59,977 bases of DNA. Source: Micromonospora sp. CPCC 205371 (lineage in GTDB: Bacteria; Actinomycetota; Actinomycetes; Mycobacteriales; Micromonosporaceae). Under the pieces are notes generated by a model. That model ran no database searches. It was not told the DNA's origin and saw only the letters and a program-made list of their open reading frames with translations. Shown here piece by piece: positions 8,267-16,080 of this stretch. Made by a program: the position numbers and the translations under genes. Each line of letters starts with the position of its first letter. Within the stretch, counting starts at the first letter, position 1. The stretch spans positions 19,120 to 79,096 of the forward strand of contig NZ_JAIBNX010000010.1 in the NCBI RefSeq assembly GCF_026130045.1, in the 5' to 3' direction.

Positions 8267-9745
8267 ATGCTCCATCGTGTTCGTCATCGGCTTGCGGCCG
8301 GCGCTTGCGCCATGACGGTCGCCGTCGGACTGCTAGCCGGCAGTGCGTTCGCCGGCGAGGAGGCCAGCCGGGCGGGACTGCCCGCCGACGATGCCGCGCA
8401 AGGCATGATCTACGGCGGCCTGATGGCTGCCAAGTCCGGCCCGTGCGCGGGCCTCTTCCAGGTCAAGGGCGTCAGCCCGGCGATGTGTACGCATGGCCCA
8501 GACGCCGCCCCGCCCGGCCTCTCGGTCAAGCGCAGCGTCCAGCCTCTCGCCGCCGCGCCGCTGGCAGCCAGCGCGCTGGCGGTCTGCGAGGGTGACGGCA
8601 CCTCCGGCCGGCGCGTCGAGGTGCTCTACGTGCACGGCTCGAACAACCGGTACGCCCAGTATCTGGAGACGTTCCGGACGCTGGCCGAGGGCGTCGATGT
8701 CATCTTCAACGAGAGCGCCCGGGAGACCGGTGGCGAGCGGCACGTGCGGTACGTCACGGAGAACGTCAACGGGGCCTGCCGTCCGGTCGTGCGCGACGTC
8801 CAGATCCCGGACTCCGCGCTCAACGCCAACGACTGGGCTCCGTTGCTGAACGCGGTCCGCGCCGCGGGCTACACCCGCACCGACCGCAAGTACCTCCAGT
8901 TCGTCGACGCCAACGTCTACTGTGGAATCGGCGGGTTCGCCGGCGACACCCGCAAGAGCGACGGCAACCGGTCCAACTCCGGGCCGGAATACGCGCGCGC
9001 CGACAACGGTTGCTGGAGCGCCGGTGTGGCCGCTCACGAGCTGGGTCACACGCTCGGTGCCGTCAACAACAACGCACCCAACGGCTCCGGCCAGGCCCAC
9101 TGCACCGATGAGTGGGACGTAATGTGCTACAAGGACGGGCCGAACGTGGTCATCCAGACCAAGTGCCCCGATCGCGCGCACGACCAGCGGCTGGACTGCA
9201 ACCACGACGACTACTACCACACCAACCCGGCCGCCGGGTCGTACCTCGCGACATACTTCAACGTCGCCGACAACCTGTTCCTTATCAAGGGATCAGGCGG
9301 CCCGGGCCCGGTGCCCAACGGCAACCTGGCGGCGACGGCGACGGCGTCCGCGTCGTACACCTCGCCGTGGGAGAGTGTCGCCGCAATCAACGACGGTGCC
9401 GAGCCGGCGCAGTCGAACGACACCGTCAACCCGCGCTGGGGCACCTGGCCCAACACCGGGGAGCAGTGGGCGCTGCTGACCTGGGCGTCCGCACAGACGC
9501 TCACGTCGGCCGAGGTGTACTTCTTCGACGACAACGACGGCGTCCGCCTCCCCGCGTCGTGGAAGCTCCAATCCTGGAACGGCAGCGCCTACGTCGACGT
9601 GCCCGGCGCGAGCGGCTATCCCACGGCGCTCAACCAGTACAACCGCGTCACGTTCGGTGCCGTCAGCACGACCCGGCTGCGAGTGTTGATGCAGAGCGGT
9701 GCTCAGTCCGTCGGACTCTTGGAGGTCAAGGCCTACGGCAGCTGA
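8267..9745 (+). CDS. secreted HExxH metallopeptidase with C-terminal discoidin-like domain
   Basis: A 492-residue exported protein. The signal peptide has an RHR n-region, a hydrophobic core TVAVGLLAG and a likely AFA cleavage site. The catalytic region has HELGHTLGAVN at 257-267, zinc ligands H257 and H261, catalytic E258, and a following Met-turn-like DVMCY. The position of a third metzincin ligand is N267. From about residue 350 the protein resembles an F5/8-type C (discoidin) carbohydrate-binding domain, with SPWESVAAINDG, PRWGTWPN and a terminal LLEVKAYG strand. ATG 8267 is preceded by GAAGGGA at a suitable spacing. It probably degrades extracellular protein or glycoprotein bound through the discoidin domain. 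Confidence 0.85.
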   Translation: MLHRVRHRLAAGACAMTVAVGLLAGSAFAGEEASRAGLPADDAAQGMIYGGLMAAKSGPCAGLFQVKGVSPAMCTHGPDAAPPGLSVKRSVQPLAAAPLAASALAVCEGDGTSGRRVEVLYVHGSNNRYAQYLETFRTLAEGVDVIFNESARETGGERHVRYVTENVNGACRPVVRDVQIPDSALNANDWAPLLNAVRAAGYTRTDRKYLQFVDANVYCGIGGFAGDTRKSDGNRSNSGPEYARADNGCWSAGVAAHELGHTLGAVNNNAPNGSGQAHCTDEWDVMCYKDGPNVVIQTKCPDRAHDQRLDCNHDDYYHTNPAAGSYLATYFNVADNLFLIKGSGGPGPVPNGNLAATATASASYTSPWESVAAINDGAEPAQSNDTVNPRWGTWPNTGEQWALLTWASAQTLTSAEVYFFDDNDGVRLPASWKLQSWNGSAYVDVPGASGYPTALNQYNRVTFGAVSTTRLRVLMQSGAQSVGLLEVKAYGS

Positions 9746-9765
9746 CGGCGGCCGCCTCGGGGCGT

Positions 9766-10497
9766 CTAATCAGTGCGAGCGGCGGCGATCAGCGCCTCGA
9801 TCGCCGCCCGGCTCGTGCGGCGGTGCGCGCCCATGGTGAGGCGTGAATCACGGTGGGGCGCGGAACTGTCCACTGTGGTCCGTGCGCTGAAGTGCACCTC
9901 GCGGGCGCCGGTCACCGCCAGCAGGCGCCGGATGTTCGCGGCCCGCACACCGCCGCCCGGCATGACGATCAGGCGATCGGCCGCCGCTGCCACCAGCTCG
10001 GCGATCAGCGGCGCACCATCCACTGCGGACGCTTCCTGCCCGGAGGTCAGCAGCCGGTCGGCGCCGAGGTCGATGACCGCGGCGAGCGCCTCGTGCGGCC
10101 GCCGCGCCATGTCGAACGCCCGGTGAAACGTGACCGACAGGTCGCCGGCCTCGGAGAGCAGTTCCCGGCACACGGCCGCGTCCACGTCACCGTCCGCGGT
10201 GAGCGCGCCGATGACGATGCCGTGCGCGCCCGCGGCGGCGACCGTTTCGATGTCGCGCCGCATCGCCAGGATCTCGTGGCGGTCGTAGATGAAGTCGCCG
10301 CCGCGCGGGCGGATCAGCACGTTGACATCGATGCTCGTGCCGTTGCTGGTCGCCGCGTCGAGCGCGGTCGCGATGAGGCCGGCGCTGGGCGTCAGCCCGC
10401 CCTCGGAGAGGGCGGAGCACAGCTCGACCCGGTCGGCTCCGGCCGCCTGGGCGGCGAGCACGCCGTCGACCCCGTCGACGCAGACCTCGAAACGCAC
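9766..10497 (-). CDS. cutC: CutC-family protein
   Basis: A 243-residue CutC-family TIM-barrel protein. The family motifs are RVELCSALSEGGLTPS, DVNVLIRPRGGDFIY, VTFHRAFD and LIVMPGGGV. CutC was first linked to copper tolerance, but the role outside Escherichia coli is uncertain, and in actinomycetes it often neighbours sugar genes. A GTG start at 10497 gives the conserved RFEVCVDG opening. It is divergent from the M81 gene, with only 22 bp between them, so the two promoters must overlap the starts. Confidence 0.9.
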   Translation of the reverse strand: MRFEVCVDGVDGVLAAQAAGADRVELCSALSEGGLTPSAGLIATALDAATSNGTSIDVNVLIRPRGGDFIYDRHEILAMRRDIETVAAAGAHGIVIGALTADGDVDAAVCRELLSEAGDLSVTFHRAFDMARRPHEALAAVIDLGADRLLTSGQEASAVDGAPLIAELVAAAADRLIVMPGGGVRAANIRRLLAVTGAREVHFSARTTVDSSAPHRDSRLTMGAHRRTSRAAIEALIAAARTD

Positions 10498-10519
10498 CTC
10501 GACATGCTATCCAGGAGGC

Positions 10520-11947
10520 ATGACGTTCAAGATCGGTATCGGCGGCATCCACATCGAGTGCAGCACGTTCACGGCGCACGTCAGCACGGAGGCGGACTTC
10601 GCCGTGCGGCGCGGCGGCGAACTCCTCGCCCGCTATTCGTTCACTCAGTCAGCCGAAGCCGAGTGGGTGCCGCTGGTGCACGCCCGCGCGGTGCCCGGTG
10701 GCCCGGTCGCCCCGGAGACGTACCACCGGCTGAAGGGCGAGCTGCTCGACCGCATCCGGAGCGCCGGGCCACTGGACGGGCTCCTGCTGGACATTCACGG
10801 GGCCATGCACGTGCCCGGGTACGACGATGTGGAGGCCGACCTGGCGGTCGCCGCGCGGCGGGCCGCGGGGCCGGGGGGGCTGCTCTCCCCGGCCCGCGGC
10901 GCGCGCCGGCGGGGCACCGCGGAGCTGGTGCGCGAGGTCGATCTCATCACCGCACACCGTCTCGCCCCGCACGAGGACGAGTGGGTCACCCGCGAGCGCG
11001 CCACCGCCGTCATGCTGGACTGCCTGCGGCGGGGCGTCCGCCCTGTCACGGCGTGGGTCCGCGTGCCCGTCCTCCTTCCGGGGGAGAAGACCAGCACGCG
11101 GGAGGAGCCGGCACGCGGCCTGTGGGGGAGCCTGGCCGCCGTGGAGCGGGTGCCGGGTGTGCTCGACGCGGCCATCTGGGTCGGGTACGCCTGGGCGGAC
11201 GAGCCCCGTAGCAGCGCGGCCGTCGTGGTGTCCGGCACCGACGAGCGGGTCGTACGGGAACAGGCACAGCGGCTGGCCGAGCGGTACTGGGAGGCGCGCG
11301 CCGAGTTCGCGTTCGTCGGGCCGACCGGCACGGCGGAGGAGGCGATCGACGCGGCGCTGGCGAGCCCGGAGCGGCCGTTCGTGATCAGCGACTCAGGAGA
11401 CAACCCGACCGCCGGCGGGGCGGGCGACGTGCCGTATCTGCTGGAGCGGCTGCTGGCCCGCTCCGCTGGCCACCGTGCGGTGTTCGCGAGCATCACCGAC
11501 CCGGAGGCGGTGCGCGCCTGCGCCGTGGCCGGCACGGGGGCCACTGTGGACATCGCGGTAGGCGGCCGGATGGACACCCGGCACGGGCGCCCGGTGCGCG
11601 TCGTGGGACGGGTCGGCGCGCTGGTCGACGACCCGGACGGCGGGCCGGTCGCGGTGCTCACCGCTGGCGGGGTACAGGTGATCCTGACGTCCCGGCGCCG
11701 GCCGTACCACCTGGTCGCGGACTACCTCCGGCTGGGGGTAGACCCGCGCGAGGCCGACGTGGTCGTGGTGAAGATCGGGTACCTCGAACCGGAGCTGCGC
11801 CGGCTCGCCCGCGGTTGGATGATCGCGCTGACGCCCGGCGGCGTCGACCAGGACCTCCCACGCCTCGGCCACCAGCGGTTGACCCGTCCGCTGTACCCCT
11901 TCGACCCGGAGATGCCGGCGCCGGATCTGCGAGCCACCGTCATCTAG
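10520..11947 (+). CDS. M81 (MlrC-like) metallopeptidase family protein, metal motif disrupted
   Basis: A 475-residue protein of the M81/DUF1485 family, recognised from IGIGGIHIECSTF at the start, GLLLDIHGAMH, LITAHRLAPHEDE, VISDSGDNPTAGGAGD and a C-terminal LTPGGVDQD. Family members cleave linearised microcystin or related amide bonds with zinc. The usual second metal motif D-L-H-x-N should precede AELVREVDLITAH. Here that segment reads PARGARRRG and is encoded by an unusually GC-rich patch at about 10868-10918. The metal ligands D and H are therefore missing, so the protein is inactive or the patch is misread. AGGAGG lies one base before the ATG. Confidence 0.8.
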   Translation: MTFKIGIGGIHIECSTFTAHVSTEADFAVRRGGELLARYSFTQSAEAEWVPLVHARAVPGGPVAPETYHRLKGELLDRIRSAGPLDGLLLDIHGAMHVPGYDDVEADLAVAARRAAGPGGLLSPARGARRRGTAELVREVDLITAHRLAPHEDEWVTRERATAVMLDCLRRGVRPVTAWVRVPVLLPGEKTSTREEPARGLWGSLAAVERVPGVLDAAIWVGYAWADEPRSSAAVVVSGTDERVVREQAQRLAERYWEARAEFAFVGPTGTAEEAIDAALASPERPFVISDSGDNPTAGGAGDVPYLLERLLARSAGHRAVFASITDPEAVRACAVAGTGATVDIAVGGRMDTRHGRPVRVVGRVGALVDDPDGGPVAVLTAGGVQVILTSRRRPYHLVADYLRLGVDPREADVVVVKIGYLEPELRRLARGWMIALTPGGVDQDLPRLGHQRLTRPLYPFDPEMPAPDLRATVI

Positions 11948-13065
11948 CGCTTGAAGACCTCCCTGTCGACGATGTCCATGGCGGTCCGTAGCGCGCCGAG
12001 GGCGACCGACCCCTCGTCCAGTGTGGACACGACGATGCGTGGCGGCCGCAGGCAGAGCGCGCCCATGCGGCGCTGGACAGGGGTGACGAGCACGTCGCCA
12101 CCGCGCGCGGCCCGGCCGCCGACGACGACCAGCTCCGGGTCGATTGTGGACGCCATCGCCGCGATGCCGGCCGCCAGGTCGTGCGCGAACTCCTCCACGG
12201 CGGCGACGGCCGTCGTGTCGCCGTCGCGCGCGGCCGCGAAGATGAGCTCCGCGGTGCTGTCGCGCTCGTCCTCGGGTACCGGCCGGTCGAGCAGCGCCAG
12301 GTGACGGGCGGCCGAGTCCCAGTGCAGCAGCCGCAGCGCGCCGATCTCGCCGGCCGCCCCGCCGAAGCCGCGATGCACTTTGCCGCCTATCAGCAACCCG
12401 GCGCCGAGGCGGTGGCTGGCGTGCACGTACACGACGTCGTCGACGCCGACCGCGGCGCCGCGCCAATGCTCGGCGAGAGCGGCGAGGTTCGCGTCGTTCT
12501 CCACCTTGACCGGGCAGAGCAGCGAGCGGCGCAGCTGAGCGCCGAGGTCGCGCCCGGTCCAGTCGGGCAGCAAGTGTGAGATCACGACCTTGCCCTCGGC
12601 GTCGATGACACCGACGGTGCCGGCGGCCGCCGCCCACAGGTCGGTGCGGGTGCGCCCGGCCTGGGACAGGGCCTTGCGGATCGCGCCGCGGACGGCTGCG
12701 AGGCGGTCGTCGCCGGAGTCGGTCGCGCTGACCCGGTCGGTCACCGTCGCGAGCTCGGCGCCGGTCAGGTCGGCGACCATCGCGATGACACGGTGCTCGC
12801 CGATGTCGAGCCCGAGGACGGTGCCGGCCTCGGGGCGGAAGCGGTAGAGCCGGGCCGGCCGGCCGACCTTGCCGCCGCCGTCGGGGGCGAGGTCTTCGAC
12901 CACGCGCAGCTCGATGAGGCGGGACAGTGCGTCCTCGACGGTGGGGCGGGACAGGCCTGTCTCGCGGGTCAGCTCGGTCAGGGTACGAGGCTCCGCGTCG
13001 CGCAGCACCGACAGCGCGGCCGCCACGTTGGGCCGCTCGAACGCGGAGGACTGATCGATCGTCAC
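11944..13065 (-). CDS. ROK-family transcriptional repressor
   Basis: A 373-residue ROK regulator. The N-terminal winged helix reads LTELTRETGLSRPTVEDALSR, and the sugar-kinase-like domain has GLDIGEHRVIAMVADL and later segments typical of NagC/XylR proteins. GTG 13065 is chosen because AAGAGG (13072-13077) lies six bases upstream. The TTG at 13071 directly abuts that site and is unlikely. The gene is divergent from the Gfo/Idh, GH20 and ABC importer genes, so it probably represses that operon until a sugar ligand binds. It converges with the M81 gene with a 4-bp overlap. Confidence 0.88.
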   Translation of the reverse strand: MTIDQSSAFERPNVAAALSVLRDAEPRTLTELTRETGLSRPTVEDALSRLIELRVVEDLAPDGGGKVGRPARLYRFRPEAGTVLGLDIGEHRVIAMVADLTGAELATVTDRVSATDSGDDRLAAVRGAIRKALSQAGRTRTDLWAAAAGTVGVIDAEGKVVISHLLPDWTGRDLGAQLRRSLLCPVKVENDANLAALAEHWRGAAVGVDDVVYVHASHRLGAGLLIGGKVHRGFGGAAGEIGALRLLHWDSAARHLALLDRPVPEDERDSTAELIFAAARDGDTTAVAAVEEFAHDLAAGIAAMASTIDPELVVVGGRAARGGDVLVTPVQRRMGALCLRPPRIVVSTLDEGSVALGALRTAMDIVDREVFKR

Positions 13066-13107
13066 ACGCAACCTCTTGACACGTTCTCGTTTACCTCTCC
13101 ATCATTA

Positions 13108-13123
13108 TGCAACAGATATTGCA
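13108..13123. promoter_or_regulatory. candidate ROK operator
   Basis: An AT-rich 103-bp spacer separates the ROK gene from the oxidoreductase gene. It contains TGCAA-CAGATA-TTGCA, a 5-bp inverted repeat with a 6-bp spacer. ROK repressors commonly bind such AT-rich palindromes between divergent genes. Assignment to this regulator is inferred from position. Confidence 0.4.
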
Positions 13124-13174
13124 AAACTACTTCGATAATTACTCGCTGGTATCGGCCTTGTTACGGGAGACGCG

Positions 13175-14416
13175 ATGGTGTCGCTTGCGGTCGTTGGCGC
13201 AGGTCTGCGGGGTCAGCAGTACGCCGAACTCGCCGTGGCGAGCGGCCTGGCCACCGTGGTCGCGGTGGCCGACCCGTCCCCGGCGCGGCGAGCGGCGCTG
13301 GCGCGGACCTACGGGCTCGGGCCCGACGCGGTCTTCGACGACTGGGCGGCGCTGGCCGCTCGGCCAAAGCTGGCCGACGCCGCGATCGTAGCCACCCAGG
13401 ACCGCAACCACGTGGGTCCGTCGGTCGCGCTCGCTGAGGCCGGCTACCACCTCCTCCTGGAGAAGCCGATCGCGCCCACCGAGGAGGACGCGCAGACGAT
13501 CATCGTGGCCGCGGAGCGCGCCGGGGTCCAGCTGGCGGTGTGCCACGTGCTGCGCTACACGCCGCTGACCGGGCACATCCGCGCCCTGCTGGACGACGGG
13601 CGGGTCGGCGAGCTGGTGTCGGTGCAGCACCTGGAGCCCGTCGGCTGGTGGCACTTCGCGCATTCGTACGTGCGAGGCAACTGGCGGCGCGCCGACCTGG
13701 CCACGCCACTGCTCCTCGCCAAAGCCTGCCACGACGTCGACTGGCTGCAGTACATCGTGGGCCGACCGGCGGTGCGCGTGTCGTCGTTCGGCAGTCTCTT
13801 CCACTTTCGGCCCGAGCAGGCACCACCGGGCGCCGCCGACCGGTGCGTGGCGTGCCCGGTCGAGCAGTCCTGCGCCTACTCGGCCGCCCGCCTGTACCGC
13901 TCGTGCCTCGGCGACCCCGACCGTGAGCGGTGGCCGCTTGGCGCGATCACCGACGACCTGACACCCGAGGGCGTCGAGGCCGCGCTGCGCGACGGCCCAT
14001 ATGGGCGCTGCGTCTACGCGTGCGACAACGACGCCGTCGACCACCAGGTCGTCACCATCGAGTACGAGGGCGGCGTGACCGCCTCGCTGACCGTCTCCGC
14101 GTTCACCCCCATGGCCGACCGGAAGACCAGGATCATGGGCACCCGCGGGTACCTCGACAGCGACGGCGAGACCATCCGCGTCTACGACTTCCGCACCGCC
14201 ACCGAGGAAATCATCGACGTCGGCGCTGGGACGGACGCGTCCGCCGCCCGCGGGCACGCCGGCGGCGACGCCGGCCTCGTCGAGGCCTTCCTCAACTCCA
14301 TCGCCGCGGCCGACCCGAGCCTCATCAAGACCGGGCCGGCCGAGTCCCTCACCAGCCACCGCCTCGTCTGGGCCGCCGAACGCGCTCGCCAAGAAGGCGT
14401 CGTGGTTCTGCTCTGA
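13175..14416 (+). CDS. Gfo/Idh/MocA-family NAD(P)-dependent oxidoreductase
   Basis: A 413-residue oxidoreductase. The Rossmann NAD-binding motif is VVGAGLRGQQYA at the N-terminus, and the family EKP motif appears in LLLEKPIAP. A CVACPVEQSCAYSA segment, followed by another cysteine pair region, is typical of the larger MocA-like members. Substrates are usually sugars, inositols or amino-sugar derivatives. ATG 13175 follows GGGAGA. It is first in an operon with a GH20 hexosaminidase and an ABC importer, so it probably oxidises the imported sugar. Confidence 0.88.
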   Translation: MVSLAVVGAGLRGQQYAELAVASGLATVVAVADPSPARRAALARTYGLGPDAVFDDWAALAARPKLADAAIVATQDRNHVGPSVALAEAGYHLLLEKPIAPTEEDAQTIIVAAERAGVQLAVCHVLRYTPLTGHIRALLDDGRVGELVSVQHLEPVGWWHFAHSYVRGNWRRADLATPLLLAKACHDVDWLQYIVGRPAVRVSSFGSLFHFRPEQAPPGAADRCVACPVEQSCAYSAARLYRSCLGDPDRERWPLGAITDDLTPEGVEAALRDGPYGRCVYACDNDAVDHQVVTIEYEGGVTASLTVSAFTPMADRKTRIMGTRGYLDSDGETIRVYDFRTATEEIIDVGAGTDASAARGHAGGDAGLVEAFLNSIAAADPSLIKTGPAESLTSHRLVWAAERARQEGVVVLL

Positions 14417-14436
14417 CCTCCCGGGAGGACCACCGC

Positions 14437-16062
14437 ATGGACCGGTACGAGACCCTGATACCCCGCCCTGTGACGGCGCGCGGCGAAGCCGGCACCTTCG
14501 AGCTGACCCGAGACACAGCGCTCGTCGCCGCGCCCGGCGCGGAAGACGCCGCCGACGCGGTCCGGCTGCTGCTGGCGCCGCTGCGGCTGCCGCTGCGCCC
14601 GGCGAGCGACGGCACCGGCCTGGTGGTGCGCCTCGACCCCGCCGTGGGAGGGCCGGAGGCGTACCACCTGCGGGTGACACCCGACGGCGTCGAGCTGTCG
14701 GCGTCCAGTGTGGACGGTATCCGTCACGCCACGCAGACGCTGCGCCAGCTGCTGCCCGACGCGGCGTGGCGGTCGGCGCCGCCGGCCGGTACCCGATGGT
14801 TACTGCCGTGTGGCACGGTGTCCGACGCGCCCGCGCTCGCTTGGCGCGGCGGCATGCTCGACGTGTCGCGGCACTTCTTCGGCAAGCACACCGTAATGCG
14901 GTACGTCGACCTGTTCGCCATGCACCGGCTCAACCGGCTGCACCTGCACCTCACGGACGACCAGGGCTGGCGGATCGAGTCGCGCCGGTACCCCCGGCTG
15001 CACGAGGTGGCCAGCCATCGGCCGACCACGCAGGCCTGGTACGAGCGGCAGGACCGGACCGACGGCACCCCGCACGGCGGATACTTCACATTGGACGACC
15101 TCGCCGAGATGTCGACGTACGCGGCCGACCGTGGGGTCACGCTGGTGCCCGAGATCGACCTGCCGGGCCACGCCTCGGCGCTGCTGGCGGCGTACCCGGA
15201 GCTGGGCGTCGGCGCGCACACCGTGCGGAGCGGCTGGGGCATCTCCGAGGCGGTCGTCAAGCCGGTGCCGGCCACCGTGCGGTTCCTCACCGACGTGCTG
15301 GCGGAGCTGACCGACGCACTGCCGGGGTCGTACGTGCACCTGGGCGGCGACGAGTGCCTGCTGCGCGACTGGACCACCGACCCGGACGTCACCGGGTACA
15401 TGAACACGCTCGGCATCACCGACCCGGTCGACCTCTTTGGACACTTCCTGCGCGAGTTGGCCGGGTACCTGTCGAGCCGCGGCCGGCGCGCGGTCATGTG
15501 GGACGAGGGGTACGTCGGCGGCGGCGCGCTGCCGGACACCATCGTGACCGCGTGGCGCGGCGACGGGGGGGCCCGGCGGGGGGGGGGCGCCGCGGACGAC
15601 GTGGGGCGGTGGCCGGTGTACCCGACCTACTTCGACTACGACCAGTCCGACGGCGCCGACGAGCCGCTGTCGATCGGTGGACCGGTCACGCTGCCGGACG
15701 TCACCGCCTTCGACCCGGCCCCCGCCGACTGGAGCGACACCGAGCGGGCGCACGTGATCGGCGTGCAGTTCCAGGCCTGGTCCGAGTACATCCCCGACGC
15801 CCGCCACCTGGACTACATGGTGTTTCCGCGGGCCTGCGCGCTGGCGGAGGTCGCCTGGACCGGCGGCGCCACGGCGAACTTCGACGCCCGGCTCGCCGGG
15901 CATCTCGGCCGGCTGTCGGCGGCCGGGTGCGGGGACCGCCCACCACCCAAGTCGGAGCGCGGCCGGCGGCGCGCCGATGGTACGCCCATCGCCCGTGTCC
16001 GCGCCCACTTGGAAAAGCTGTCGGCGCACGCCGACGTCCCCACGAGCCTTGTATCGATGTAG
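14437..16062 (+). CDS. GH20 beta-N-acetylhexosaminidase
   Basis: A 541-residue glycoside hydrolase family 20 enzyme with no evident signal peptide, so probably cytoplasmic. The N-terminal GH20b-like domain is followed by the catalytic barrel with HLHLTDDQGWRIES and the catalytic pair D305-E306 in HLGGDECLL. YPTYFDYDQS and QFQAWSEYI are also present. The family uses the substrate acetamido group to cleave terminal GlcNAc or GalNAc. ATG 14437 is preceded by GGGAGGA. A TTA leucine codon occurs at 14800-14802. A G-rich patch at 15565-15587 encodes ARRGGGAAD without breaking the frame. The C-terminal 30 residues are atypical. Confidence 0.9.
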   Translation: MDRYETLIPRPVTARGEAGTFELTRDTALVAAPGAEDAADAVRLLLAPLRLPLRPASDGTGLVVRLDPAVGGPEAYHLRVTPDGVELSASSVDGIRHATQTLRQLLPDAAWRSAPPAGTRWLLPCGTVSDAPALAWRGGMLDVSRHFFGKHTVMRYVDLFAMHRLNRLHLHLTDDQGWRIESRRYPRLHEVASHRPTTQAWYERQDRTDGTPHGGYFTLDDLAEMSTYAADRGVTLVPEIDLPGHASALLAAYPELGVGAHTVRSGWGISEAVVKPVPATVRFLTDVLAELTDALPGSYVHLGGDECLLRDWTTDPDVTGYMNTLGITDPVDLFGHFLRELAGYLSSRGRRAVMWDEGYVGGGALPDTIVTAWRGDGGARRGGGAADDVGRWPVYPTYFDYDQSDGADEPLSIGGPVTLPDVTAFDPAPADWSDTERAHVIGVQFQAWSEYIPDARHLDYMVFPRACALAEVAWTGGATANFDARLAGHLGRLSAAGCGDRPPPKSERGRRRADGTPIARVRAHLEKLSAHADVPTSLVSM

Positions 16063-16080
16063 TCCTTTGTGGAGGCCAGC

